DNA of 60,382 nt from Nostoc sp. NOS(2021) (GCF_017115025.1 NZ_JABXKM010000126.1:1-60382), one strand, 5' to 3'. Numbered from the stretch's first letter, positions 16,385 through 25,996 are shown. Program-made: numbers and translations. Notes: a model not told the origin generated them from the sequence alone.

Positions 16385-18760
16385 GTGGGGAAGCTAACCT
16401 CCTGGTTCAAGCGAAGACCAACTAATTTGAGTGACTCTAGACAAGGAGGAAGGAATGAGAGCTTACCACCAGCACATCTGGCGCAGGCGAGGCAGTTACT
16501 GAGCAAAATGAAAATTTTCCCATCTATGAAGAGGGCCAATCAAGCAACTGGCGGTAAACCACTCTATCGTCGCATTTGGTTTTGGGCAGGCTTGGGTGTG
16601 GGTGGTGGAATAGTGGCTTTGATCTACGGCGTCAGTTTAATAGATCGGACTTTGCCAGATCAGGCGGAGTTGAATGCCGTGCTGAGAGAGCAAACACTGA
16701 CCATCAAAGCTGCTGATGGCACCATATTACAACAACAAGGTGAAGCGACCAGAGAACAGCTAAAGCTGGAACAAATACCAGATAATTTAAAAAAAGCTTT
16801 CATTGCCTCAGAAGATAGAAGATTTAAACAACACAACGGAGTTGATCCTCAAGGAATTGTCAGAGCGGGTTTAAATAATTTGCGATCGCAAGGTGTGGTC
16901 GAAGGTGGTAGCACTATTACCCAACAGCTAGTGCGGATTCTCTTTTTGAAACAAGAACAGACAATCTGGCGCAAACTCAAGGAAGTCCGCCTTGCACAAA
17001 AAATGGAGAATGAATTAACCAAAGATCAGATTCTAGAGCGTTACCTGAATCTGGTTTATTTGGGATCTGGAGCTTATGGTGTGACAGATGCAGCCTGGGT
17101 ATACTTTAGTAAATCACCAGATCAGCTTTCCCTAGCAGAAATGGCAACGATTGCTGGATTAGCTCCTGCTCCTAGCTTATACGCCCCAGACAAAAATCCC
17201 ACAGCGGCAAAACGGCGGCGGGACTTAGTATTACTACGGATGCAAGAAGATGGAGTTATTACACCAGAACAAAGACAGGCAGCGCTTCAGGAGCCACTAT
17301 CCCTGAAAAGCAGTTTACCTAAGCGAGTACAAGTAGAATCACCCTACTTTACCAGCTACATCCAAAAGGAATTGCCGAAGTACGTTTCTCCTAATGTGCT
17401 AAAAAGTGGGGGTCTAGTGGTGGAAACCACCCTGAATCCAATTTGGCAGAAGGTGGCAGAAGAGGCAGTTGCCAAAACGCTGCGAAATCAAGGACGCTGG
17501 GAAAACTTTAAGCAAGCAGCAATGGTGGCCATTGACCCGCGTAGCGGTGAAATTAAGGCAATGGTTGGGGGAAAAGACTTTGGTAAAAACCAGTTTAATC
17601 GGGTTACTCAGGCACAACGGCAGCCAGGATCGACATTTAAAGGGTTTGTATATGCCACTGCGATCGCTAGCGGTAAAAGCCCCTACGATAGCTACGAAGA
17701 TGCGCCCTTTGTCGTAGACGGCTATGAACCGAAAAACTATAGTGAAAAGTTCCACGGTTCAATGAACATGCGAGATGCCCTCACCCGCTCTGTTAATATT
17801 ATTGCGGTAAAGGTGTTGATTGATGTCGGATTTACGCCAACGATTAAACTTGCCCATGATATGGGGATAAAATCTGAACTCAAGCCCACCTATTCGCTAG
17901 CTCTCGGCTCGAATGAAGTGAATCTACTGGAATTGACCAGTGCTTACGGCAGTTTTGCTACTCTGGGATTGCATACAGAGCCTCATGGCATTACCCGCAT
18001 CCTCAACCGCCAAGGCAAAGTGATCTGGTCAGCTAATTTCAAGTCAAAACGGGCCCTTGACGCTGACAGTGCCGCCATCATGACTTGGATGCTACGCAAC
18101 GTCGTAGAAGCGGGGACTGGTGGTGCTGCTCAATTAGATAATAGACCAGTTGCTGGCAAGACCGGCACCTCCGACGAAGCCCGCGATTTGTGGTTTATTG
18201 GCTACATTCCCCAAATGGTGACAGGAGTTTGGTTAGGTAACGATGACAACCACCCCACAGACGGCAGTAGTGGTAGTGCAGCTTACACCTGGCACGAGTT
18301 TATGGCAAAAGCGGCAGAGGGGATGCCCGTAGAAAAGTTTCCCAAACGACCCAAGTTAGAAGGTCGTAAAAGCACCATCAAAGCCCAGTCCATCAAACCC
18401 AAACAAGTGCTGAATCGTTCTATTGACTCTGATGATAACTCAGAAGAGGAAAGTTCTAGAAATTCTAATTCTGAAGATAGTAGTTCATCCAGTAGACGTA
18501 GAAGCAGGAGGAGCTATTCTCAAGAAGAACAGCAATCTGGCGATTCTACCTCAAGACGGAGAAGGCGCGATCGCAACGAAGAATCAAGTTCCAGTAACTC
18601 TTCTTCAGAATCATCTACTTCACGGCGGCGAACTAGAAGAGTAGAATCTGATTCTCCCCCGCCTCAAAGAACTCGGCGAGAGTTACCTCCCGCAAATAGT
18701 TCCGGTTCTTCATCACCACAGCCATCCTGGCGGGATAGACTTAGACCTCCTCAGCAATAA
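16385..18760 (+). CDS. Class A penicillin-binding protein (PBP1A family)
   Basis: A 791-residue bifunctional peptidoglycan synthase begun by GTG. After a basic N-terminal tail there is a membrane helix (about 65-86), a GT51 transglycosylase domain (about 105-290, with ASEDRRFKQHNGVDPQGI and GGSTITQQLVR) and a transpeptidase domain (about 360-640) with the active-site STFK, the SVN triad in TRSVNII and KTGTS. The last 140 residues are a low-complexity Ser/Arg/Glu tail that is probably disordered and cytoplasm-independent. It polymerises and cross-links cell wall glycan at the outer face of the inner membrane. The leader at about 16330-16370 can fold as a small hairpin. Confidence 0.95.
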   Translation: MGKLTSWFKRRPTNLSDSRQGGRNESLPPAHLAQARQLLSKMKIFPSMKRANQATGGKPLYRRIWFWAGLGVGGGIVALIYGVSLIDRTLPDQAELNAVLREQTLTIKAADGTILQQQGEATREQLKLEQIPDNLKKAFIASEDRRFKQHNGVDPQGIVRAGLNNLRSQGVVEGGSTITQQLVRILFLKQEQTIWRKLKEVRLAQKMENELTKDQILERYLNLVYLGSGAYGVTDAAWVYFSKSPDQLSLAEMATIAGLAPAPSLYAPDKNPTAAKRRRDLVLLRMQEDGVITPEQRQAALQEPLSLKSSLPKRVQVESPYFTSYIQKELPKYVSPNVLKSGGLVVETTLNPIWQKVAEEAVAKTLRNQGRWENFKQAAMVAIDPRSGEIKAMVGGKDFGKNQFNRVTQAQRQPGSTFKGFVYATAIASGKSPYDSYEDAPFVVDGYEPKNYSEKFHGSMNMRDALTRSVNIIAVKVLIDVGFTPTIKLAHDMGIKSELKPTYSLALGSNEVNLLELTSAYGSFATLGLHTEPHGITRILNRQGKVIWSANFKSKRALDADSAAIMTWMLRNVVEAGTGGAAQLDNRPVAGKTGTSDEARDLWFIGYIPQMVTGVWLGNDDNHPTDGSSGSAAYTWHEFMAKAAEGMPVEKFPKRPKLEGRKSTIKAQSIKPKQVLNRSIDSDDNSEEESSRNSNSEDSSSSSRRRSRRSYSQEEQQSGDSTSRRRRRDRNEESSSSNSSSESSTSRRRTRRVESDSPPPQRTRRELPPANSSGSSSPQPSWRDRLRPPQQ

Positions 18761-19099
18761 CAATTCAAAATGACACTCTCTACGAGACGCTAAAAGCGTA
18801 GCTTGCTTCTCTGTAAGAGTACGCGGACTCGCTCTAAGCGTACCCCTACGGGGAAGCAAGCTACGCGTAGCGTCTCGTAGAGATAGCTATGCCGTTGGCG
18901 AACGCGGGAGCGTGTCGCAGACAAGCCTCAAGGGACGCGAGTGCGTTTCCCCTTCTCACATTGGGAGAGGCTAGCGCCTTCGCGGAGCGTCTCGTAGAGA
19001 AGGGAGAAGAGAAGGCTTTACGCTGCGCTAACAAAATTCAAAATCAATACCTTTTGCAATTTACCAGGGTTCAACGCCTGTAGAAACGGAAGGTAATTT
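18761..19099. other. Repeat-filled spacer after the PBP gene
   Basis: The whole spacer consists of palindromic repeat modules built from variants of CTCTACGAGACGC and GCTACGCGTAGC. A 64-codon frame at 18889-19083 falls entirely in these repeats and is not a gene. Confidence 0.75.
18778..18882. repeat. Long imperfect palindrome
   Basis: A 105-base inverted repeat. The left arm starts CTCTACGAGACGCT and continues to GTAGCTTGCTTC; the right arm reads GAAGCAAGCTAC and ends AGCGTCTCGTAGAG. It sits 18 bases after the PBP stop codon and could form a large cruciform or RNA hairpin that also ends transcription. Confidence 0.85.
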
Positions 19100-19297
19100 T
19101 TATAGATTTTCTCGTGTCCGTTTTGCTTCTATTAATTTTTGTAGTTCACCAATTTCATCTATGGTATAAAACTTCGGGTTAGGTTCAGCGTTAATTTTAT
19201 CCATTAGAGCGTGAAAAGCTTCTGTATCATTACGATTCTCTAATAAATAACGTTTTAACTCTATTTTACTCATTGCTGCAAACTTAGGCTTGGTCAT
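19100..19297 (-). CDS. DUF6887 small protein
   Basis: Start chosen at ATG 19297, which overlaps the stop of the upstream gene as ATGA and gives the normal DUF6887 opening MTKPKFAAMSKIELKRYLL. The 65-residue product continues with RNDTEAFHALMDKI and ends with a basic tail. The family is common in cyanobacteria beside DUF6888, and its function is unknown. As third gene in a tightly overlapping cassette it is probably translationally coupled. Confidence 0.82.
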   Translation of the reverse strand: MTKPKFAAMSKIELKRYLLENRNDTEAFHALMDKINAEPNPKFYTIDEIGELQKLIEAKRTRENL

Positions 19298-19479
19298 TCG
19301 TCGTATCTCCATTCACCATTTCGGTTAATTACAATACCTGTTTCTTCTCCAGCCAAGATATAGACGTCTGCTGTTCGTTCATCTAATCTCACTATAAAGA
19401 TAGGTAGTAGAAATGTTGTGAGATTTTGGCAGAGGATAAAACAAATCAGATTTTGTTTGGGTGTAGGATACCTTATCAA
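19294..19479 (-). CDS. DUF6888 small protein
   Basis: A 61-residue protein with the DUF6888 pattern: PTPKQNLICFILCQNLT, then the highly conserved IVRLDERTADVYILAGEETG and a final NGEWRYD. It starts with TTG, overlapping the preceding gene's stop as TTGA, and ends overlapping DUF6887 as ATGA. The function is unknown. Gene order and coupling suggest a toxin-antitoxin-like or small regulatory complex. Confidence 0.82.
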   Translation of the reverse strand: MIRYPTPKQNLICFILCQNLTTFLLPIFIVRLDERTADVYILAGEETGIVINRNGEWRYDE

Positions 19480-19661
19480 GGTTGACTTACCTTTTTGATA
19501 GCTGCATCACACCACATCCTGACAGCTTCTTCCATTGCCTCGCTGTGACCTATTTCTAATTCAAGAACTAGATGTTTGAAATTTTTAACTAAATCCTTGG
19601 GTAGATAGGCAGCACTTTGGGTGTAATCGCTGTGGGTGCGTTTGTTAATTCGAGTTTCCAT
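19476..19661 (-). CDS. Small ribbon-helix-helix-like protein
   Basis: A 61-residue protein with a short strand-like N-terminus (TQSAAYLPKDLVKNFKHLV) followed by a second helix (SEAMEEAVRMWCDAAIKK). The spacing fits a ribbon-helix-helix DNA-binding protein of the antitoxin class, though it is short. It is the first gene of the cassette and overlaps the next one by four bases (TTGA). It might bind the operon promoter in 19662-19700, where palindromes could be sought. Confidence 0.6.
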   Translation of the reverse strand: METRINKRTHSDYTQSAAYLPKDLVKNFKHLVLELEIGHSEAMEEAVRMWCDAAIKKVSQP

Positions 19662-19928
19662 GATGAAAAAAGTGAATCTGCTGTTATGCTAGCACACTAG
19701 CTAATTGAAAATTAAAGACATTTTCAGACGGGGATTTAAGCATTGGGCATGGGAAAAAACTTGTTCAATAATTCTCCCTCATCTCCCTCATCTCCCCCTA
19801 CTCCTCTACCCCTCTGCTCTTTCCTGTGCAATATCAAGTTGCTTAAACTAAACTACGGGGGGATGTTAGGTGATACGCTCATTTTATAGCGTATTAAATA
19901 CTGTTGCATAACCTTGGAGAATATACTC

Positions 19929-20159
19929 ATGGATTTATTGATGCAAATAGCAGCACCAGCCATAGATGCTGCTCCTCATTTTCCCTTCGCTTTCACCTTT
20001 GTGTATGTCGTTGGTTTTATTGCTGCTGTCACCATTGGTTCAATAGCTTGGTACAACTCGAAACGCCCCGCAGGTTGGGAAAGCAAAGAGCGTCCTGATT
20101 TTGTGCCTAAAGTTGATAAAGAAGAAACTCCGGGTCTGGGCGAACCGAAGTCAAAGTAG
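19929..20159 (+). CDS. Small single-helix protein, possibly photosystem II factor Psb35
   Basis: A 76-residue protein with one membrane helix (about 18-43, PFAFTFVYVVGFIAAVTIGS), a conserved-looking motif AWYNSKRPAGWESKERPDF right after it, and a charged C-terminal tail. It resembles the cyanobacterial small thylakoid protein described as Psb35 (Ssl2148-like), which associates with the CP47 module. That identification is from memory of the motif and is tentative. The ATG at 19929 is preceded by ggag at good spacing, which favours it over the TTG 15 bases upstream. Confidence 0.65.
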   Translation: MDLLMQIAAPAIDAAPHFPFAFTFVYVVGFIAAVTIGSIAWYNSKRPAGWESKERPDFVPKVDKEETPGLGEPKSK

Positions 20160-20208
20160 TGATGAGTGATGAGTGCTGAGTTTAATTGCCAAACTTAAAA
20201 ATCATCTA

Positions 20209-20230
20209 AAGACGCGATTCTTCGCGTCTT
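20209..20230. terminator. Bidirectional hairpin between convergent genes
   Basis: A 9-bp stem AAGACGCGA/TCGCGTCTT with a four-base loop lies between the plus-strand Psb35-like gene and the minus-strand TerB gene. Related palindromes GACGCGATTAATCGCGTC occur at 22143 and 43477, so it belongs to a repeat family and can plausibly terminate both transcripts. Confidence 0.65.
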
Positions 20231-20249
20231 GTAAACTCATAACTCCCTG

Positions 20250-20672
20250 TTAGTTTTGCACTTCAACCCAACGGCGATAAAGCTTTTGAATTTGTTTGAG
20301 AAGCAGATTGTGAGCTGGTTGACTTGAGTCATTCGGCTTCGCTATATCCTGCAATTGGGTCAGGAGTCTGGCTTCTTCGACGGCAACTTCACCATCGCTA
20401 TAAATTAAGCCACTGATGGCTTCAATCAGATTTTCACAATCTTCAAGACTGGGGCGATCGCCTAAATACTCCCGCACCCAGGCATAGCACTCTTTTGGTT
20501 CTACAGGAACTAATTCATACAGCCAAGGCTTAATTTCTGGATCGTTAGCCAAACCTTTTGCTTGAGCTATTTCGCGCAGATATTGCCGTTCTTCTGGTTG
20601 GATTCTGCCATCGATCCAGGCTGCTCCAATCAGGATTTTAACTAAGTTTTTCACATTGTCAGGGGTAACCAT
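20250..20672 (-). CDS. TerB-family protein
   Basis: A 140-residue all-helical protein with the TerB pattern of two paired helix-acidic segments: LIGAAWIDGRIQPEERQYL and later ISGLIYSDGEVAVEEARLL. TerB-like domains bind metal ions and are named from tellurite-resistance loci, but isolated copies in cyanobacteria have no demonstrated role. No other ter genes are nearby. It follows rsmB on the same strand, about 60 bases beyond it in the direction away from that gene's promoter, and has its own ATG. Confidence 0.8.
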   Translation of the reverse strand: MVTPDNVKNLVKILIGAAWIDGRIQPEERQYLREIAQAKGLANDPEIKPWLYELVPVEPKECYAWVREYLGDRPSLEDCENLIEAISGLIYSDGEVAVEEARLLTQLQDIAKPNDSSQPAHNLLLKQIQKLYRRWVEVQN

Positions 20673-20729
20673 TGCTGCCTCCTCTGGTAGATTCAGGCCT
20701 CCACCAAATCGTACAATCCCAAACAGTAT

Positions 20730-22085
20730 TCACTCGGAATTATTGGTTTTTCTTAAGCGCACCATAAAAAAGCCATCCATGTCCTGTCGATGGGGCCAGA
20801 CTTTAAACCAACCTTGAGGCGTAGTATGGGCAGAATCAGGTAACTCAACGCCGCTGGGAGACTCAATTTGCCAATCAGGTGACTCAGCTAAAAATGCCGA
20901 AATCACTTGTTCATTTTCTGCTGGATGCAATGTACAGGTGGCATAAACTAGTACACCATCAGGCTTGACAAAAGTAGATGTATGTGTAATCAATTCTTTT
21001 TGCAGCACCGAAAGTTCTCGGACAGATTCTGGTGTCTGTCGCCAACGCGCATCAGCATGACGGTGCATAGTTCCCAAACCAGAACACGGAGCATCGAGTA
21101 ATACACGATCTGCGGTGTTTTGAAATTGGGTAAAATGACGACTGTCGCCAGTGTAAACTTGAATAGATTGTAAATTCAGCCGTTGAGAATTTTCTTGGAG
21201 TTTACGAAGACGAGAAGGAGTGCGATCGCAAGCCCAAATTTTCCCTTTATCCGCCATTAATTCAGCGATGTGGGTTGTTTTACCCCCTGGTGCAGCACAG
21301 GCATCAATTACCACCTCACCTGGTTGGGGGTCAAGCAAATGACTTACCAATTGAGCGCTACTATCTTGTACAGTCCACCAACCCTCTTTGAAACCAGGTA
21401 GTTTTTGAATTGACCCAGTACTACCAATCAATCGTAAAGCTTGGGGTAAATGAGGAATCCGTCTCACCAAAATACCAACAGATTGTAAAGCCGCCTCAAC
21501 TTCTTCGATGGAAGTGCAAAGTGGGTTGATTCGTAAGTCGATTGTTGGTGATTGGTTCATCCATTCACACAGTTGTTCTGTCTGGGTAAAATCCAATTGT
21601 TCTAACCAAACTTGAATCATCCAGTCAGGAAAGCTGTGTAAAATCCCCAAGCGTTCCACTGGGTTTTCTGGAAGTTGTAACGGATCTTTCTTTATCTTCT
21701 CTGCAAGGCGGATGTACTGGCGTAATAAACCGTTAACAAAACCCGTAAGTCCAGAAAAACCGTTTTCTTTAGCGAGTTGGACGGTGGTATTAACAGCAGC
21801 TGAGGCGGGAATACGCTGTTGATAACGCAGTTGGTAGAAACCCAGATGTAAGATGGTGCGAAGGTCTTGGGGTTGTTGTTCAGATTTTTTTTTGGCGATT
21901 TGATCAATGAGAGTATCAAGAGTGCGCTGCCTTCTGACGCTGCCATAAACCAATTCTGTCACCAAGCGGCGATCGCAATCAGCCAAATTAACTTTTTGCA
22001 GCACTCTATCTAGGGCAACATCAGCATAAGCCCCCTTATGAACATCTCGCAGGGCGATAAAAGCTATTTGACGGGGGTTTGTCAT
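20730..22085 (-). CDS. rsmB: 16S rRNA (cytosine-967-C5)-methyltransferase RsmB
   Basis: A 451-residue RNA methyltransferase. Residues about 1-130 form the NusB-like RNA-binding domain; the rest is the Sun/RsmB catalytic domain with the SAM-binding VIDACAAPGGKTTHIAEL, the first catalytic cysteine in LLDAPCSGLGT and the second cysteine in VYATCTLHPAENEQ. The enzyme makes m5C967 in 16S rRNA using SAM. The length is typical. A GACGCG palindrome lies just upstream of its start. Confidence 0.95.
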   Translation of the reverse strand: MTNPRQIAFIALRDVHKGAYADVALDRVLQKVNLADCDRRLVTELVYGSVRRQRTLDTLIDQIAKKKSEQQPQDLRTILHLGFYQLRYQQRIPASAAVNTTVQLAKENGFSGLTGFVNGLLRQYIRLAEKIKKDPLQLPENPVERLGILHSFPDWMIQVWLEQLDFTQTEQLCEWMNQSPTIDLRINPLCTSIEEVEAALQSVGILVRRIPHLPQALRLIGSTGSIQKLPGFKEGWWTVQDSSAQLVSHLLDPQPGEVVIDACAAPGGKTTHIAELMADKGKIWACDRTPSRLRKLQENSQRLNLQSIQVYTGDSRHFTQFQNTADRVLLDAPCSGLGTMHRHADARWRQTPESVRELSVLQKELITHTSTFVKPDGVLVYATCTLHPAENEQVISAFLAESPDWQIESPSGVELPDSAHTTPQGWFKVWPHRQDMDGFFMVRLRKTNNSE

Positions 22086-22142
22086 GGAAATATGATTCAG
22101 GAGTCAGGAGGCTTTTGTATTCTAACTCCCAACTCCTGTACA

Positions 22143-22160
22143 GACGCGATTAATCGCGTC
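22143..22160. repeat. GACGCGATTAATCGCGTC palindrome (copy)
   Basis: A perfect 18-base palindrome between invertase (downstream end at 22174) and rsmB. The same palindrome, in inverse context with flanking tgtacaggagtt, occurs at 43477-43494. It may act as a terminator for the invertase message. Confidence 0.8.
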
Positions 22161-22173
22161 TCTCTTAACTTCC

Positions 22174-23679
22174 CTATCGAGTCAGATACGGATCTACAGT
22201 GGCGATTTCAAACTCACATGCTCTAGAAACTTGTTCTGCTGGTAATTTTCCAAAGCTGATTAATGGTAAATAAGTGGGGTTTGCCATCAGTTCTTTTGCT
22301 AATAAGAAACCAGTAATTGTCCAAGTTTGATATTTCCTAGCTTGTTTCCCAATCAGTCGCCCTTTCTTACCATCGTAATATTCTGGCCATTCATCATCAA
22401 TGAGGCGTGGTTGGGCAATTTCAATCGCCTTTTGTGCCAAACTTGTTTTGTTAGTTTTCACCGCCGCCGCCGCTAACATCCACATTAAAACTGGCCAACT
22501 ACCAGCATTATGATACGACCAAGGTATATTTTTGGGGTCACATCCAGTTACAATTCTGTACTCTTCATTTTGCAAAGCTGGGAAACAAATTTTCATTGGC
22601 ATATCTCCTACTAAGTCATCCCATCGTTCCTCAATCAGAGTCATAATCGCTTGTGACTGTTCTTCGGTGGCTAAGTCGGAAATGATTGCCATTAAGTTTC
22701 CGAGGGAAAAGAAGCGAGTATCTAGCTGCGACGGGCCAACATTACCTGCTAGATAACCACCTTTTTTGGGCAGCCACTTATCTAATTCATAATAAGGAAG
22801 AGAATCTACATATATATTGAACAGATTAACAGCAGTCTTGCCATATTCTTCACTTTTGAAGCGATAAATTGCATTCAAGCGATTAATATCTATCCAATAA
22901 TGCTGGCGAATATGAGCGCATAAAAGAGGCAACCGATTATCAATCGCTTCAACAATATCGGAATTCCCTTGACAAATTAGCAGTTCACGAGATGCACGCA
23001 ATGCCGTGTAAAAAAGAACTTGTAGCTCTAGAGGATGCCCATAAATACCCATACGACGGTCAATCATACAAGCACCATCTGGAACCAACAGCGTTGGGTA
23101 CATATCAAAACGATTCGCCAAGCAGATTTCCATGATTAACCTGATACCATTTTGGAATTCAGGTTTATAGGCTAGAGAAAAATCATCTGTGGCGACTACA
23201 TAAGCACGCAACAAAATAATCCACCATAGGCAAGAATCTACAGGTGTAACTCTAGCGATCGCATGTTCACCAAAGTCTGCTTCTAAATATTCTTGCCCAT
23301 TTTCTGATACAACTTTAAAGCTAGCTGGGATTAATCCTCGTCCAGGCTTATAGGCATCTAATGCCCTTTCTTTAGGCTGTAATTTTAAGGTTTCTTCTAA
23401 GAAATTGCGAACAATATCTGTTCTACCTTTGATCAGAAAAATTAGACCTGAAGAGACAAAATCCCGGACAAAGCACTGATCATAATTGAGCGCCTCTACA
23501 GATGCATCATAAGCGGCTACCGTCCCAACGGGGCGTCCTTGATAGTAGAGAATTGATTTTTCTAGCGCTCGCCAAGCGTCTTCCACTTCTTTTAAATTTT
23601 CAGTAGTTTCCAATTCGTTTAAGTGCATCGCCAGAATAACTCCATTTGGGTTGTGAATTTGTCGTAGATGCGTCTTCAT
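22174..23679 (-). CDS. Alkaline/neutral invertase (GH100)
   Basis: A 501-residue GH100 invertase, which splits sucrose to glucose and fructose in the cytosol. Typical blocks are [59 protein letters not shown] and [13 protein letters not shown]. Asp and Glu catalytic residues lie within the RDF and DFGEHAI regions. Filamentous cyanobacteria use such enzymes to open the sucrose delivered to heterocysts and to supply hexose generally. A second ATG at 23628 would shorten the N-terminus by 17 residues and is also plausible. Confidence 0.93.
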   Translation of the reverse strand: MKTHLRQIHNPNGVILAMHLNELETTENLKEVEDAWRALEKSILYYQGRPVGTVAAYDASVEALNYDQCFVRDFVSSGLIFLIKGRTDIVRNFLEETLKLQPKERALDAYKPGRGLIPASFKVVSENGQEYLEADFGEHAIARVTPVDSCLWWIILLRAYVVATDDFSLAYKPEFQNGIRLIMEICLANRFDMYPTLLVPDGACMIDRRMGIYGHPLELQVLFYTALRASRELLICQGNSDIVEAIDNRLPLLCAHIRQHYWIDINRLNAIYRFKSEEYGKTAVNLFNIYVDSLPYYELDKWLPKKGGYLAGNVGPSQLDTRFFSLGNLMAIISDLATEEQSQAIMTLIEERWDDLVGDMPMKICFPALQNEEYRIVTGCDPKNIPWSYHNAGSWPVLMWMLAAAAVKTNKTSLAQKAIEIAQPRLIDDEWPEYYDGKKGRLIGKQARKYQTWTITGFLLAKELMANPTYLPLISFGKLPAEQVSRACEFEIATVDPYLTR

Positions 23680-24211
23680 TTATTATTTTTGCTATTCTCA
23701 GCATAGCAAAAACGATTCTTTGAATAGCAAATATAATTGCGATAAAGATTAATCAACTAACAATAAATAAATCTGCTGACATTTATGCACTTTATTGCTA
23801 GTTAATTTGCTTAGAATCGATTACTTTTTTGGTTAATTTTGTTGTTCTTCACCGCAAGCAGTAACATGATTCTTCAAAACAGTCACACAAGATATATTTT
23901 TAGATTATTTATTATTCCCTTTCATGTTTGGAATCTTTGCTTTACCAAACAAAAACATATCTTCAGTGCTGTTTAGGGTTTGCGTGAAGTTCAAACTGGT
24001 TGCAGTATATTTACTTGAGCAGGATTAGTTTTTGACACTAAGATGTCAGATTTCCCCCATAATCTAATAATTTATAACTTTTTATCAGAATATGCAAGAT
24101 AAATGCTTGAAAAATTTAAGATATAAATACTTCTGAAGAGTTATATATTTTACCCTAATGGGAGTAGCTTGTCATCAGAGATTGTGCTATGAGTTTAATT
24201 TAGTTGGTAAC
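23680..24211. other. A+T-rich intergenic region
   Basis: These 532 bases between two minus-strand genes hold no recognisable gene, strong hairpin or repeat family. They include the invertase promoter region (at the lower end) and an unexplained long leader-like stretch before it. The composition is strongly A+T-rich. Confidence 0.5.
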
Positions 24212-25996
24212 TTATTTATCAAAGCTAATATATTTGTGAGCGTTTAACTGCTCCTGGAATTCTTTATAAGCTTGATTAATTGCTTGCATTGAGGCTTTTG
24301 CGATTGCAGAAGTGTTTACATCAGGATGATACAATCTTGCTAATCGAAGGTAGGCAAGTTTGACATCTTTGGGATGATAACTCTGATTTACGTCCAAGAC
24401 TTCCCACCATTTCCCAGATAATACAGAGTCGAGAGTAAATTTATCAAAGCTTTGCATTTGACTCCAAACCTTGATGTTTCCACCATTACCGCCACTTACC
24501 AGCGTTTTGCCATCAGCACTGAAAGCAACAGGATTACGCCCAGAAAGATTTTGTAGTAGTTCCCCAGTATCTAGGTTCCAAAGTTTGATAATACCGTCTC
24601 TGCTGGCACTGGCGAGGATTTTTCCATCGGGGCTGATGGCAACAGACAAAACCGCCGCTGAGTGTCCAACTAGAGTACTGAGTAATTCTCCAGTATGGAG
24701 ATTCCACAGCTTTATTGTGGCATCTGTGCTACCACTAATAAGAGTTTGACTGTTAATACTGATGGCAACTGTATTTACTGCTCCCAAATGTTCAGTGAGA
24801 ATATAGCGCTGTTGCCAAGTTTTGACATCCCAAAGCCTAATAGTTTGATCAGCGCTACTGCTTGCAAGGATTTTACCATCGGGACTGATGGTGACAGACA
24901 AAACTGCATCTGAGTGTCCATTTAAGGTGCGTTTTACTGTTCCCGTGTTGCCTCCCCAAATTCTAATCGTCTTATCAGCAGCACCACTAACAAGAATTGC
25001 CCCATCAGGACTGTAGGCAACTGAGTTAACAAAACCATTATGACTGTAGGGAGAGTTTAAATAAAAGAATGTATAGAGAAACTTTTTTGTGTCCATCTGC
25101 CAACTGCTGATTTTGCAATCGACACTACCACTTGTAATCTGCTGTCCATCAGGGCTGATAGCAACAGATAAAACTGCCTCTGCTTGTCCAGAGAACGTGT
25201 AAAGCCATTTACCTGTTTTCAAGTTCCACAAATTAACTTGTCTGTCATCACTGCCACTAATCAAGGTAGTACCATCAGGACTGATAGCGATCGCATTAAC
25301 TGCCGCTAAGTGAGCCTTGAGTATGCGTACACATCTCCAGATTTCAGGTAGCTGGGTTGTCAGAGATATTATTTCTGGTTCAATATTGCGAGTAGAAGGT
25401 TTAGGGGTAACAAATTCTGATTTTTTCTTGAATTCAGCCTTGAGCGATCGTAACTCATCCTCGACTTCCAAAACAGCAAATTTTTGGTTGAGATCCTCAC
25501 CAGATAAAAATGCATCTAATTCCATCAATGCTTCTGAATAGGCATCCATCAGCAAAACTTTCTCTTCCATTCGCTCAAAAAGCTGTGCTGGAGTTTCCCT
25601 AATTCCAGATTCATCTAACAGTTTGGCAATACCATAGGCGGCGAGTCCCACCACTGAACCAATTCCTACCATCGGTACTGCACCAATACCAAATGCCAGC
25701 CCTACTTTAGGTGCAACTAAACCCATACCACCGACGACGCTATAAACACCAGCACCGCCGACTGCACCAACTCCCATTGTAGCGATCGCAGCAGCATCTC
25801 CCTCTGCGATCGCTTTAAAAGCGCCATAAGCAGCTGCACCAACCACAGCACCAGCACCGACTACAGGAATTGTACCAATGCCAACAGCGCCAAATCCGCC
25901 TGCTAGTCCCATCCCGCCTACCGTTGCGGAAACACCAGCACCGGCTATTGTTCCGCCTGCAATAAATGCTGCGCCTGTTTTAGAGTTTTGTGTCAC
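24212..25996 (-). CDS. WD40 beta-propeller fused to a C-terminal J domain
   Basis: A 594-residue multi-domain protein. Residues about 5-130 are a hydrophobic Gly/Ala-rich region made of two related halves (AGAGVSATVGGMGLAGG..., then GGAGVYSVVGGMGLVAP...). A charged helical linker follows (about 135-200). Seven WD40 blades run from about 215 to 510, most with SPDG and W at the blade end, such as NLWNLKTG and IKLWNLDTGELL. The final about 55 residues are a J domain (WWEVLDVNQSYHPKDVKLAY, with the HPD triad in YHPDVN). The J domain should stimulate an Hsp70; the propeller should select the client. The glycine-rich part may be membrane-embedded. Confidence 0.88.
   Translation of the reverse strand: MTQNSKTGAAFIAGGTIAGAGVSATVGGMGLAGGFGAVGIGTIPVVGAGAVVGAAAYGAFKAIAEGDAAAIATMGVGAVGGAGVYSVVGGMGLVAPKVGLAFGIGAVPMVGIGSVVGLAAYGIAKLLDESGIRETPAQLFERMEEKVLLMDAYSEALMELDAFLSGEDLNQKFAVLEVEDELRSLKAEFKKKSEFVTPKPSTRNIEPEIISLTTQLPEIWRCVRILKAHLAAVNAIAISPDGTTLISGSDDRQVNLWNLKTGKWLYTFSGQAEAVLSVAISPDGQQITSGSVDCKISSWQMDTKKFLYTFFYLNSPYSHNGFVNSVAYSPDGAILVSGAADKTIRIWGGNTGTVKRTLNGHSDAVLSVTISPDGKILASSSADQTIRLWDVKTWQQRYILTEHLGAVNTVAISINSQTLISGSTDATIKLWNLHTGELLSTLVGHSAAVLSVAISPDGKILASASRDGIIKLWNLDTGELLQNLSGRNPVAFSADGKTLVSGGNGGNIKVWSQMQSFDKFTLDSVLSGKWWEVLDVNQSYHPKDVKLAYLRLARLYHPDVNTSAIAKASMQAINQAYKEFQEQLNAHKYISFDK

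Noticed and set aside
18889-19083. 64-codon plus-strand frame after the PBP gene
   Set aside because: It lies wholly within palindromic repeat modules and has no ribosome binding site or family features.
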